Positions 26,072-34,519 of a stretch of 64,000 nt of DNA are shown one piece after another. The notes beneath the pieces are model-generated. The model saw nothing but the letters and a program-made list of their open reading frames with translations, did not search any database and was not told the DNA's origin. The stretch's first letter is position 1. Every line of letters starts with the position of its first letter. The position numbers were made by a program, and so were the translations under genes. The DNA comes from Parasphingorhabdus sp. SCSIO 66989. GTDB lineage: Bacteria; Pseudomonadota; Alphaproteobacteria; Sphingomonadales; Sphingomonadaceae. The stretch lies in assembly GCF_032852305.1 (NCBI RefSeq), contig NZ_CP136594.1, positions 2,703,501 through 2,767,500 of the forward strand. The letters run 5' to 3'.

Positions 26072-27321
26072 TGGGCGGGCGCATATGGCATCTGCTCTCC
26101 GACTGGATGGTCAATATTGCCATCGCGATGACGGCGCTCCGCACCAATTTGATGCGCTCGATCCTGACCATGCTGGGTGTGATGATCGGCGTGTTCGCGG
26201 TGACACTGGCGGTTGCGGTTGGCGCCGGAGCTCAGGTTTCGGTGATGCAATCAATCAATGCGCTCGGTTCCAATATGGCGATTGTCATCCCGGAACCCGA
26301 AACCAGCGGGCCAAGGCGCAGCTTTGACCGCGGTCGCCTGACTATGCGCGATGCCCGCGCCATCCAGAAACAGGTGCCCGGCGTCGAATTTATCGCGCCG
26401 CAATTGCGTTCTACTGTGCAAATGACCGTGGCGGGAACCAACACTTCGACCAATGCCATTGGCACAACCATGCGCTATGCCGAAATCACCAATAGCGGGG
26501 TGCAATCGGGCCGCTTTCTCGACGAAGCCGATCAGCGCAGCGCTGCACGGGTTGTCGTCCTCGGCACCACTGTAGCGCAGGAGCTTTTCGGCGATTTTGA
26601 TCCGGTCGGCCAGACGGTCCGGATCAACCGCATCCCGTTTTCCGTGATCGGCTTGCTCGAATCCAAAGGATCAACCTTTGGCAATGACAATGACGACACC
26701 GCTGTCATCCCGATAGCAACCATGCGCCAGCGTTTTGTTGGCGACACGCTGTCCGGGCCGGATGATCTCAACCTGCTGTTTGTCGGTTTCTCCGATGCAA
26801 CTTCATTGGTGCAGAGCAAGGAAGAAATCACCCGGATTCTGCGCGAGCGCTATCGGGTTGAGGAAGATGCGCTCTCTCCCTTCACCGTGCGCACCACTGA
26901 GGAGTTTTTGCGCGAGACCGAGACGGTGACCAGCATCTTCCAGATTGTGCTGGTAGCGATTGCGTCCATCTCACTATTGGTCGGTGGTATCGGCATTATG
27001 AATATTATGCTGGTCAGCGTCACCGAACGCACGCGCGAAATTGGCTTGCGGATGGCGCTGGGGGCAAGGCGCAGCGATATCCGCAACCAGTTTCTGGTTG
27101 AGGCAGCGGTCTTATGCGTCCTCGGAGGGACGGTCGGCCTGATCCTCGCCTGGATCAGCGGTATTGCCCTCGCCGCTTATGCCGACTTTCCTGTGCCCAT
27201 CGGCATCGGCGTAGCGATCGGTGCGATCCTGTTTTCTGCACTGATCGGTCTGTTGTTCGGCGGCTATCCCGCAATCCGGGCCTCACGACTATCGCCGATT
27301 GAGGCATTGCGCAGCGAATAG
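26071..27321 (+). CDS. MacB-type ABC transporter permease
   Basis: 416 residues. One N-terminal helix (LMRSILTMLGVMIGVFAVTLAVAVGAGAQ), a large periplasmic MacB core domain (about 60-280) and three C-terminal helices of the FtsX type (IFQIVLVAIASISLLVGGIGIMNIML, VLCVLGGTVGLILAWISGIAL, IGVAIGAILFSALIGLLFGGYPA). With the adaptor and ATPase it forms a tripartite pump that uses ATP to push substrates (macrolides, peptides, lipids) from the periplasm through TolC. The substrate cannot be told from sequence. The gene ends at a palindromic repeat. Confidence 0.93.
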   Translation: MGGRIWHLLSDWMVNIAIAMTALRTNLMRSILTMLGVMIGVFAVTLAVAVGAGAQVSVMQSINALGSNMAIVIPEPETSGPRRSFDRGRLTMRDARAIQKQVPGVEFIAPQLRSTVQMTVAGTNTSTNAIGTTMRYAEITNSGVQSGRFLDEADQRSAARVVVLGTTVAQELFGDFDPVGQTVRINRIPFSVIGLLESKGSTFGNDNDDTAVIPIATMRQRFVGDTLSGPDDLNLLFVGFSDATSLVQSKEEITRILRERYRVEEDALSPFTVRTTEEFLRETETVTSIFQIVLVAIASISLLVGGIGIMNIMLVSVTERTREIGLRMALGARRSDIRNQFLVEAAVLCVLGGTVGLILAWISGIALAAYADFPVPIGIGVAIGAILFSALIGLLFGGYPAIRASRLSPIEALRSE

Positions 27322-27367
27322 TCTTCCAATCAGCGTTCTTATCTTTCCTGCTTAGATGATCTACCTT

Positions 27368-27444
27368 ACCCGTTCGCCTCGAGCGAAGTCGAGAGGCCAG
27401 CGCCGGTGGAGAGCAGTGTCTCGACTGCGCTCGACACGAACGGA
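27368..27444. repeat. palindromic repeat at convergent gene ends
   Basis: The left arm CCGTTCGCCTCGAGCGAAGT (27370 onward) and the right arm TCGACTGCGCTCGACACGAA (27421 onward) are near complements of one another over about 25 bases. The element separates the converging permease and MBL-fold genes and probably terminates both. It differs in sequence from the CCCCTCC family and from the 16539 repeat. Confidence 0.7.
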
Positions 27445-27481
27445 GTATTTCTAAACCGACTTACGCAATGCGTTACACGCT

Positions 27482-28174
27482 CTAGCGCGCCGCCAGCACG
27501 TCATCGGCGACAAAGGCATTGGTCTTGCGTTCATGGCCGAAAGTGCTGGTCTGGCCATGGCCGGGGACGAAGGTGATGTCATCGCCGAGCGGCCAAAGCT
27601 TGCCGGTAATCGCGTCGAGCAAATCCTGATGATTGCCGCGCGGGAAATCGGTGCGGCCGATAGAGCCCTGGAACAGCACATCGCCAACAATCGCCAGCTT
27701 GGAGGGCGCATGGTGGAACACCACATGGCCCGGCGTGTGACCCGGGCAATGGATAACGTCGAGCACCAGATCGCCCACCGTTACCTGCTCGCCATCATGT
27801 AGCCAGCGATCAGGCTCAAACACTTCACCGGCAATGCCATAGTTGCGGCCATCATCCTCCAGCCGCGAAATCCAGAACCGGTCTTCCTCATGCGGCCCTT
27901 CAATCGGCACGCCAAGTTCCTTGGCCAGCTTCCCCGCTTCACCGCAATGATCGATATGGCCATGGGTGATCAGGATTTTTTCCAGCTCCGCGCCCGATTG
28001 CTCAAGCGCCGCTTTGAGCCGCGGCAGATCGCCACCGGGGTCGACAAAGGCCGCCTTGTTGGTCTTGGTGCACCAGAACAGGGTGCAGTTCTGCTGCAAC
28101 GGCGTCACCGGAATGATCGCGGCGCGCAGGGGCGGCTGGGGAGCCGGGTTCATCGAAGAGGTGACATTGCTCAT
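27482..28174 (-). CDS. MBL-fold metallo-hydrolase (GloB/YcbL-like)
   Basis: About 230 residues from the ATG at 28174; a longer frame would run into the REP-like repeat and is rejected. The metal-binding motif THGHIDHCGEAGKL (HxHxDH), the later CPGHTPGHVVF and VGDVLFQGSIGRTDFPRG blocks and the terminal PGHGQTSTFGHERKTN match the glyoxalase II / YcbL subgroup. These zinc or iron hydrolases act on thioesters such as S-lactoylglutathione; the exact substrate is uncertain. It lies downstream of the S24 gene on the same strand, separated by the repeat at 28227-28375. Confidence 0.88.
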   Translation of the reverse strand: MSNVTSSMNPAPQPPLRAAIIPVTPLQQNCTLFWCTKTNKAAFVDPGGDLPRLKAALEQSGAELEKILITHGHIDHCGEAGKLAKELGVPIEGPHEEDRFWISRLEDDGRNYGIAGEVFEPDRWLHDGEQVTVGDLVLDVIHCPGHTPGHVVFHHAPSKLAIVGDVLFQGSIGRTDFPRGNHQDLLDAITGKLWPLGDDITFVPGHGQTSTFGHERKTNAFVADDVLAAR

Positions 28175-28226
28175 TCGCGCCGATGTGGCAGGGGTTAGGA
28201 GGGATTGCAAGGCTGCGCAAAGATAT

Positions 28227-28375
28227 CCCCTCCTCTTCAGAGGAGGGGCAGTGAGACTTAGGGCCGTCAGGCCCTTAGTCGCAGCGGGGTGGTGTTGCCA
28301 CAAGAGAAGAATTCGCTAGCGCGAGCTCGGCTTCGCCTCGCCACCACCCCAACCCCTCCTCTGAAGAGGAGGGGC
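28227..28375. repeat. REP-like palindrome pair, copy 3
   Basis: Hairpins with CCCCTCCTCT...AGAGGAGGGG arms at 28227-28248 and 28353-28374 flank a core. The core again has AGTGAGACTTAGGGCCGT and AGGCCCTTAGTCGCAGCGGG, as in copy 1 at 10407. A GC-rich palindromic insert (GCTAGCGCGAGC) lies in the right half. The arms have compensating changes: TCCTCT here against TCCCCT in the other copies, with the stem kept, so the pairing itself seems to be selected. Confidence 0.85.
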
Positions 28376-28384
28376 TAATATATT

Positions 28385-29065
28385 TCATAGCCGCCGCCCG
28401 GCCCAGACAACGCGGCCGACAACGGCAACACTATCCAGGCCAAGGCCCTGCATGGAAGGATAGGCAGGGTTGTCGCTCAACACCGAAACACTGCCATCAG
28501 GCTGAAACGCCAGCCGCTTAACCATAAGCGCATCATCGCGGCGCAACACATAAACCCCATCGCGGCGCGGTGTATCGCCGCTTGCCATCTCGACCATGAT
28601 GTCGTCGCCATCGCACAGCGTCGGCTCCATCGAGTCCCCCTCGACCCGGATCATATTGAGCGCAGCGTTGGCAAAGCCCTGCCGGCGCAGCCAATCCTCA
28701 TCAAAGGCCAGTTCGCTTTCGACATGCTCGCTATCGGCCATACGCCCCGGCCCTGCAGAGGCCCCTATAGAAAGCTTCGGAATGGGTCGCAGGAATTTTC
28801 CTCTTACTCCCATGGCTGAACGTGATGCAGCGGAATTAGTAGGCAGAGAATCATCCGTGTTGCGCAACAGGTCTTCGGATACACCGAAAAACTGTGCCAG
28901 CAATTGCCGGTCGCGTTCGGCCAATCGTGACGGCGTACCCCGCCGGATAAATTGCTGGATATAGGCCGGATTGCGACCCAGCATATCGGAGACACCGGCA
29001 TAGCTGACCCCACGATCAGTAATCAGCCGCGCCAGAGTATCGCGCACTTTCTGGTTATCGGTCAT
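28385..29065 (-). CDS. S24/LexA-like repressor with N-terminal HTH
   Basis: 226 residues. The N-terminus (about 5-60, SYAGVSDMLGRNPAYIQQFIRRGTPSRLAERDRQLLAQFFGV) is a lambda-repressor-like HTH. The C-terminus is an S24 peptidase domain with the nucleophile Ser in RVEGDSMEPTLCDGDD and the general-base Lys in DDALMVKRLAF. This layout matches phage CI-type repressors and a chromosomal sphingomonad family. RecA-stimulated self-cleavage is possible; I do not see a clear Ala-Gly cleavage site. Two palindromes in the divergent promoter region to the small protein genes are candidate operators. Confidence 0.88.
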   Translation of the reverse strand: MTDNQKVRDTLARLITDRGVSYAGVSDMLGRNPAYIQQFIRRGTPSRLAERDRQLLAQFFGVSEDLLRNTDDSLPTNSAASRSAMGVRGKFLRPIPKLSIGASAGPGRMADSEHVESELAFDEDWLRRQGFANAALNMIRVEGDSMEPTLCDGDDIMVEMASGDTPRRDGVYVLRRDDALMVKRLAFQPDGSVSVLSDNPAYPSMQGLGLDSVAVVGRVVWAGRRL

Positions 29066-29080
29066 GCACTCACTATAGCA

Positions 29081-29115
29081 TAGGATTTTTCCTAGACAAG
29101 TAGGATTTTACTTGT
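29081..29115. promoter_or_regulatory. tandem palindromic operators in the S24 repressor switch region
   Basis: Two perfect inverted repeats sit between the divergent repressor and small-protein genes: TAGGA-TTTT-TCCTA (29081-29094) and ACAAGTA-GGATTT-TACTTGT (29096-29115). A third half site, TTTTTCCTAC, follows at about 29119. AT-richness and symmetry suit a dimeric HTH repressor. Binding by the S24 protein is inferred from position only. Confidence 0.6.
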
Positions 29116-29160
29116 CACTTTTTCCTACGTTGTAACACGAATCACCCGAAAGGATGCCCA

Positions 29161-29361
29161 ATGACGGTTTTGCGTACTGTAGAAAGATTTTTAAGACGCC
29201 ATGATATGCCCCGCACCAAGTTCGGGCGGCTGGCGGCGCGTGACCCGCGCCTGGTCGACGATATGCGCAATGGCCGCGAACCGCGCAAAGCGATGCGGGA
29301 ACGAATAGAACATTTCATGAACAGATATGAGGGAGAGCGCACACATGCTGATGCACGTTGA
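29161..29361 (+). CDS. small basic protein divergent from the S24 repressor
   Basis: 66 residues, helical and strongly basic (RTVERFLRRHDMPRTKFGRLAARDPRLVDDMRNGREPRKAMRERIEHFM). The layout resembles a minimal HTH (MPRTKFGRLAARDPRLVDDMRNGR), so it could bind DNA, and similar short proteins accompany S24 repressors in sphingomonads. The AAAGGA site upstream of the ATG is good. It overlaps the next gene by 17 bases, indicating coupling. I do not know its function. Confidence 0.7.
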   Translation: MTVLRTVERFLRRHDMPRTKFGRLAARDPRLVDDMRNGREPRKAMRERIEHFMNRYEGERTHADAR

Positions 29362-29701
29362 AATCAAGGCCGAGAGCAGCACCACCGGGCATGACCCGGC
29401 AACAGCGCTGATCCGCGAGTTAATCGCGATCACCGACGGTGCGGCGCAGTTGCGCTTTCATGAAGGCCATGACTGGGCCAGCGCTACTTTCACCGGCATG
29501 CGACATCGGCTGGCGCTGACCTTCTCCGGCAGTGATGGGGTGATTGTCGGGCATGTTCTGGCGGATCGGCTGGAAGAGCATGAGTTTTCTCTGAAGCACC
29601 ATGTCGTCATCGATATTCACGTCGCGCATCGCGTTGAGCGGCATGAGGGGGAGCCGACGCTGTTGCTCGAAATTGAGGCGCTTACGGTGGAGGACGGGTA
29701 G
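29345..29701 (+). CDS. small hypothetical protein coupled to the basic protein
   Basis: About 118 residues from the ATG at 29345 (GAGGGAGAG site upstream); a second ATG at 29351 is also possible. It is mainly beta-strand in character (MHVEIKAESS, ATFTGMRHRLALTFSGSDG, HHVVIDIHVAHRVE, TLLLEIEALTVEDG), with no membrane segment, signal or known motif. Its overlap with the preceding gene and shared upstream operators suggest joint control by the S24 repressor. Confidence 0.65.
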   Translation: MLMHVEIKAESSTTGHDPATALIRELIAITDGAAQLRFHEGHDWASATFTGMRHRLALTFSGSDGVIVGHVLADRLEEHEFSLKHHVVIDIHVAHRVERHEGEPTLLLEIEALTVEDG

Positions 29702-29753
29702 CGGCCTAGGCAATGTCTATCATTTGGCTAAAGCTAGAAAGTTTGAGCGCTAA

Positions 29754-29771
29754 GGCGCTAAGATTTTTAAG
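29754..29771 (+). repeat. left inverted repeat flanking the GxxExxY gene
   Basis: GGCGCTAAGATTTTTAAG, an exact inverted match of 30184-30201. It is preceded by another GCGCTAA, so the unit is partly repeated. It lies four bases before the end of the GxxExxY gene on the minus strand. Confidence 0.85.
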
Positions 29772-29774
29772 AGG

Positions 29775-30173
29775 TTAGAGCTTTGCATCACGATAGTTAT
29801 TAGCCACACGCTTAAGCCCTTCTTTCAAAGTTATGCCGCCGAAATTTATGAGTAAACCCAGCGGTAGTTTCATTAAACGCAGATAGGTCAATGTTTGCTT
29901 GGTATGAATTGGTGCCAATTTAGGCACAGACTTGATTTCAAGAAGCAACTGGTTCTCGACTAGCAGATCAAATCGGAATGCATCGGCATAATCCAGACCA
30001 TCGACAGTAATCCTGACCGGCTTTTGCCGGTCAATTTTTAACCCACGCTTTTCCAGACGGTTAGCCAACACTCCCTCGTAAACCGATTCCAGCAAACCCG
30101 GCCCCAAGTCAACGTGCACACCCATGGCCACATCAATGACAATGCTAGCAAGTTCTTCCAACCGTTCAGACAA
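29775..30173 (-). CDS. GxxExxY family protein
   Basis: 132 residues. The defining motif is GLLESVY (residues about 24-30), followed by a PD-(D/E)XK-nuclease-like core: DAFRFDLLVENQLLLEIKSV (D, then E-x-K) and QTLTYLRLMKLPLGLLINFG. The family is named for its motif; it resembles small Vsr-like or restriction-type nuclease folds, and no biochemical role is established. The gene is AT-richer than its neighbours and is bounded by a perfect 18-base inverted repeat, so it looks like an inserted cassette between the small-protein genes and the cytochrome operon. Confidence 0.88.
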   Translation of the reverse strand: MSERLEELASIVIDVAMGVHVDLGPGLLESVYEGVLANRLEKRGLKIDRQKPVRITVDGLDYADAFRFDLLVENQLLLEIKSVPKLAPIHTKQTLTYLRLMKLPLGLLINFGGITLKEGLKRVANNYRDAKL

Positions 30174-30183
30174 GAACTGCCCC

Positions 30184-30201
30184 CTTAAAAATCTTAGCGC
30201 C
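30184..30201 (-). repeat. right inverted repeat flanking the GxxExxY gene
   Basis: CTTAAAAATCTTAGCGCC, the exact complement of 29754-29771. It lies 10 bases upstream of the GxxExxY start codon and 20 bases from the end of the decaheme cytochrome gene. Confidence 0.85.
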
Positions 30202-30220
30202 TTTGCGTGAAATTAATAAT

Positions 30221-33200
30221 CTAAGGCAACCGTATAGGCCTGCTCGCCATTTGCGGACCGAACCAGTCGCCGATATCGGGCGCGTCTTTCACCTTATAGG
30301 GCAGGCCTTTACTGTTAAGGAAAAGCCGTTCCATCTCGCTGCGGGTAAAGGGCCGCGCGCCCAGTCGGCCGAAAACCGCCATCTGGCCGCCAGTCTCATC
30401 CACACCGCGGTCACGATCCAGCCCCTTGGACAACGCCAGGGCCGGTTTATCGGTGCGGGCAAAGGCGATCAGTTCGGGCTTGGGCGCAGGGGAGAAGCCG
30501 TAGAATTTCGGCTGGCTTTCCGGTGACGTCAGTTGCAGCACTTTCAGGCCATTGCGGCCATCGGCGACATAGGCGAACAACGTCGCATTGGTGGAGCCGA
30601 CAATCACATCCTCGGCATCGTTGAGCGAACCGTCAGCAGTGTAGCGCATATATTCCTGCGGTGCTTCGGGATTGGTCACGTCGAGGATCACCAGCCCGTC
30701 CTGTTTCGCCGCGACATAGGCATAGGTGCGCGCCAGATAGAGTTTGCGCGCATCGGCCAGTCGCACCGTCGCCTGTGGCACTGCGACTGGCTGGCGCAAC
30801 TGGGTGATGTCGAACAGCTTCACGCCCTCTGCGTCGGTCACCCAGAGATAGCGGAACTGTGCCGCACTGGCACGCGCATCCTGTAGCGGGATTTGCGCCG
30901 TCAGCTTTGGATTGGCCGGGTCGTCGAGATCGAGCACCACGAGACCCGCATCGGTGGTGATATAGGCGATATGCCCGGCGAGAGTGATATGCCGCGCGCC
31001 ATTGAGCACCCCGCCCTCATTCCACGCCCTGGCGCCATTGGCGAATGTCATCCGCTTGAAGAAATTGTTGCGAAACTCGCCATCGGCCAGTGTATTGATA
31101 TCGACCAGCACCAGCCCCTCAACGCTGTCGGTAATCACCGCATAGTCGTAAATCGGGTGGAAGGCCTGCTCCTGATTTTCCTCGAGCAATGTCCGCGGCG
31201 TGCCATCTTCTTCGATAATCTCGTTGCCATCGGCATCGGTGAGGTTGGTGGCAGCCATGTTGCGGTTGCGATCGGGCGCGATCGGCTGGTTGGTGGCCAG
31301 CGCCATGCAGGTCGCGTTCTTTGTCTTCACATGGGTGTCATGCCCCAGCGAGGAGAAGGGCGCGCGGACAATGCGCTCGGAGAAACCCTTATTGCCGATT
31401 GAGGCCACATCATAGGCGCGGAAACCGCCCTTGCCCTCGGCGACGAACATATATTCGCCGCGCAGTTGCAGACAGCGCACCGCTCCTGAGGTATCCTGCA
31501 CCACATTGGCAAATTCTTCGAGCGCTTTGGTCTCGCCCGACAGATCATCATCAAATGTATCGCCGCGTACCCAGTTTTTCAGCTCACGGCCATTATCCTC
31601 GACATGCATCCGCCAATAATCGGGATAGGCATAGCGCTGCAGATAGGAGCCGATGACCGCTTGCGGTTCGTCCCATTCGGTAACCCGCACCGCCTCAAAC
31701 GCACCATCCATGCCAACCCAAGCATGCAGGCCGACAAAGTTGACGAAATTGGTGCCAAGCAACAGTACCTGCGCCATGATCGCGTTATTGTCATTGGCCG
31801 CGCTTAAATGGCAGTCGGAGCACATTTTGGTCTCGGTCTTGCGAACTGTATGCGGGAAATGCGGTGCAAAGGCCTGAGACGAATAGCCCGAAGCGGCGAT
31901 TGGCGGCTGCTGCACATAGATGCGCTCGCGGTTGATATTGGTCGAGGACAGGATCAGCGCCGAGGTCGAGCGGATCGGCGCGATCATGCCCAGCGGCTTG
32001 CCATTTTCATCGACCTCGGTGCCCGCCTTGGTGGTCTGGTGTCGACCCAGCTGGAACATCTGGTCGCGCGCAACCTGAGGGTTATAGGTGGCATAGTTGC
32101 GCGTCTCGCCATCCTCATATTTGTGCTTTTTCGATTTCCAGTTCGCCTCGATCGGCAGGTGGCAGCCGCCGCAACTGGTGGTCCAGCTCAAGTGACAGGT
32201 GAAACAGGCCATATTGCCGTCATCATGCGCGCGTTCCGATGGCATCACCCCGGTGCCAAAGCGATATTCGCCGGTTTCCGAACCCGATTTGGCGACGAGC
32301 TTGGCGCGCGCCGACTTGATGTTGAAATCGGGGTGGCTGCGATTAACGCTATCCTTGGTCAGGCTGACGCGCCAGCTCAGTTCTGGATCGATAATCGAGC
32401 GCTGGATCAGCGTGCGGCGGCCATTCGCGTCTTCAAACCATTCAAAGCGGCGCTTGCCATCGGGGTTGCGGAGCAGCGCCAGATTTGTCCCCTGCGGACG
32501 CGCTGCGAGATTGGAGGTTTTGAGCGTTGGATATTCATCCGCCGTGCCATGGCAATCCTTGCAGCCAATCTCCACCGCATTGGCAACCTCGCCATAGATC
32601 AGGCCATTACCATGGCTGTCTTGTGCGAAATGGCAATCGGCGCATTGCATGCCGACCTCGGCATGGATGTCCATCATATGGACCGATTTGCCGGGATTGG
32701 TGCCGGGCTTGACGAATTTCTCCTCACCCGCTTTGCGGAATTTTTCAGGGTCATCATCGGCAACAATATTGCCCTCGGCATCGAGCAAATTCCCTGCCCG
32801 ATCGCGTTTCAATATCGCGCGGAAGTTCCAGCCATGGCCGTGATAATCAGCGAATTGGGTGTCGTTCAATTCGTCATTGAGATCATAGACATTGCGCAGG
32901 AAATCGAGGTCTGCCCATAGCCCTTTAGGCGAAGCGCCTTCGGGATTACGGTCCAGAACCGCGCGCACCTCGGCAGCGGTGGGGAATTTCTGTTGCTTGT
33001 AAATCCGCTGATAGTCCTCATCCGAGATGCCCTCTGGCCGCGATGTGGTGTTTTCCGGACCCGGCCACATCTTCGGCGCGTCGGATTCATAATCCCACAT
33101 GGTGTATCCGAGATAGCTGTTCAGAAAGATATTGGGCTGGTGCATATGGCAGTTCATGCACTGCGCCGTCGGGATGGCGCGGGTAAACTGGTGCTTGAGC

Positions 33201-34519
33201 GGATGACCGCGCTCCTTCTCACCCGGCCCGCCAACGCCGCCATGCGGATCATCGCCGTGATGCCCTTCGTTATGATCGCCACCATGGCCATCGCCACGTG
33301 CTTTTGCAGCATCATAACTGCCATAGCTGCCAAAGCGTTTCTGTCCCTCGGTGAGGTTGGCGATGGTCGGGTCAGCCGTCACCGTCTGGCCATCACGGCC
33401 ATATTGCGCATAGGTTAGACTGTGGCGCGGCTCGCGATCATTGGCATAGACCACATGGCAGGCGGCGCAGCCCGAGGTGCGATAATCGCCCGGCTGGTCG
33501 TTGGTACCCATCTGCCAGAGGAAAGGGTCGTTGAGCCGGGTCTTGTGGATATTGAGCACCGGAATGGCGACACGCAGACCCGTGCCGGGGCCGCGATTGG
33601 ATTGTTTCAGATCGGGCCGTCCGGGCTCCTCCAGCCGCTGGATGATCCCGCCTATATTGGGCAGGCCAATCTCGGGGAATTGGGTGTTGATATTGCGCCC
33701 GCCACGCTCAAACACGCGGAAGATATCGCCCGGCGGTATGACATGCCAGGTCGGCAGCGGATACATCACCGGCAAGGCCCCGCGCGCCTTTTGCTCCGCG
33801 CTTACCGTGCCGAAAGGTTGGCCATCTTCGGGCATGGCGGACTTGATCATCGCCGGTTTGCCGGTGCGGGTGAAGGACTCGCCGAAGATATAGTTTTTGA
33901 ACGGGACAATGCCGTTATTATAGGCCGCTCCGCCCCAAAGCATCGCCCCGGTGGACATGAGCGAGCGCTCGGACGCCTCGATAACCTCGATATGACAGGC
34001 GCCGCAGGCCTCGCGCACAACACGATAATCGGATGGATTGACGAAGCGCACAAATTCCGGCGCTTCCTTGGCGATCAGGGCATAGGATCGCTTGGGGTTG
34101 GCGCTGGAAGGCCAGTGCCACGCCTCGGGGTATTTCGGCAGGACATGCGCATTTTTCAGCGCTTCCATATAACGCGGATCGCTCCAGCCCCATGCATTAT
34201 CGCCGGTGACGCTGGCATCGCCGCCATGGCAATCGGTGCAGCCGAGCACCACCGCGGGCGAGGCATGCATGGTCTTGTGATCGCTGGCGGTGTGGCAGCT
34301 CTGGCAACCCACGCTCTTGGCATCCGCCTCGGCCCAGTCCTGATTGCGCGGTGCAGGCGGTGTAAAGCGATATGTGATCTTTTGCGGTTTCTCTTTCTTG
34401 GCGGCAAATCCGGTATCCGGTGCACCGACGGCCAGCGTCAGGCCGAGCGCCAGCACCGCCACCAGACGGGCCAGAAAAGCCGGGGTCACAGCGACCCGAT
34501 TAGAACGCAAAAATCGCAT
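30221..34519 (-). CDS. giant decaheme c-type cytochrome with C-terminal LVIVD propeller
   Basis: About 1,432 residues from the ATG at 34519, which overlaps the preceding barrel gene by 20 bases; longer frames lack a sensible signal. A Sec signal (RLVAVLALGLTLAVGAPDTGFA) precedes ten CxxCH haem motifs: CQSCH (residue 72), CTDCH (94), CGACH, CAACH, CMNCH, CADCH, CKDCH, CFTCH, CGGCH and CSDCH (about 900). Distal histidines such as HPLKHQF and a His-rich linker (GDGHGGDHNEGHHGDDPHGG) are also present. The C-terminal part (about 960-1432) carries LVIVD-type repeats (DGLVILDVTNPEAPQEYMRY, GLVVLDLDDPANPKLTAQ) that should form a beta-propeller. Export and haem attachment in the periplasm are certain by family; final location (periplasm or cell surface) is not. 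It is the last gene of the four-gene operon. Confidence 0.88.
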   Translation of the reverse strand: MRFLRSNRVAVTPAFLARLVAVLALGLTLAVGAPDTGFAAKKEKPQKITYRFTPPAPRNQDWAEADAKSVGCQSCHTASDHKTMHASPAVVLGCTDCHGGDASVTGDNAWGWSDPRYMEALKNAHVLPKYPEAWHWPSSANPKRSYALIAKEAPEFVRFVNPSDYRVVREACGACHIEVIEASERSLMSTGAMLWGGAAYNNGIVPFKNYIFGESFTRTGKPAMIKSAMPEDGQPFGTVSAEQKARGALPVMYPLPTWHVIPPGDIFRVFERGGRNINTQFPEIGLPNIGGIIQRLEEPGRPDLKQSNRGPGTGLRVAIPVLNIHKTRLNDPFLWQMGTNDQPGDYRTSGCAACHVVYANDREPRHSLTYAQYGRDGQTVTADPTIANLTEGQKRFGSYGSYDAAKARGDGHGGDHNEGHHGDDPHGGVGGPGEKERGHPLKHQFTRAIPTAQCMNCHMHQPNIFLNSYLGYTMWDYESDAPKMWPGPENTTSRPEGISDEDYQRIYKQQKFPTAAEVRAVLDRNPEGASPKGLWADLDFLRNVYDLNDELNDTQFADYHGHGWNFRAILKRDRAGNLLDAEGNIVADDDPEKFRKAGEEKFVKPGTNPGKSVHMMDIHAEVGMQCADCHFAQDSHGNGLIYGEVANAVEIGCKDCHGTADEYPTLKTSNLAARPQGTNLALLRNPDGKRRFEWFEDANGRRTLIQRSIIDPELSWRVSLTKDSVNRSHPDFNIKSARAKLVAKSGSETGEYRFGTGVMPSERAHDDGNMACFTCHLSWTTSCGGCHLPIEANWKSKKHKYEDGETRNYATYNPQVARDQMFQLGRHQTTKAGTEVDENGKPLGMIAPIRSTSALILSSTNINRERIYVQQPPIAASGYSSQAFAPHFPHTVRKTETKMCSDCHLSAANDNNAIMAQVLLLGTNFVNFVGLHAWVGMDGAFEAVRVTEWDEPQAVIGSYLQRYAYPDYWRMHVEDNGRELKNWVRGDTFDDDLSGETKALEEFANVVQDTSGAVRCLQLRGEYMFVAEGKGGFRAYDVASIGNKGFSERIVRAPFSSLGHDTHVKTKNATCMALATNQPIAPDRNRNMAATNLTDADGNEIIEEDGTPRTLLEENQEQAFHPIYDYAVITDSVEGLVLVDINTLADGEFRNNFFKRMTFANGARAWNEGGVLNGARHITLAGHIAYITTDAGLVVLDLDDPANPKLTAQIPLQDARASAAQFRYLWVTDAEGVKLFDITQLRQPVAVPQATVRLADARKLYLARTYAYVAAKQDGLVILDVTNPEAPQEYMRYTADGSLNDAEDVIVGSTNATLFAYVADGRNGLKVLQLTSPESQPKFYGFSPAPKPELIAFARTDKPALALSKGLDRDRGVDETGGQMAVFGRLGARPFTRSEMERLFLNSKGLPYKVKDAPDIGDWFGPQMASRPIRLP

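Noticed and set aside
31808-32920. 370-residue plus-strand frame
   Set aside because: Fully antisense to the decaheme cytochrome gene, whose ten haem motifs and signal peptide make the minus strand the coding one.
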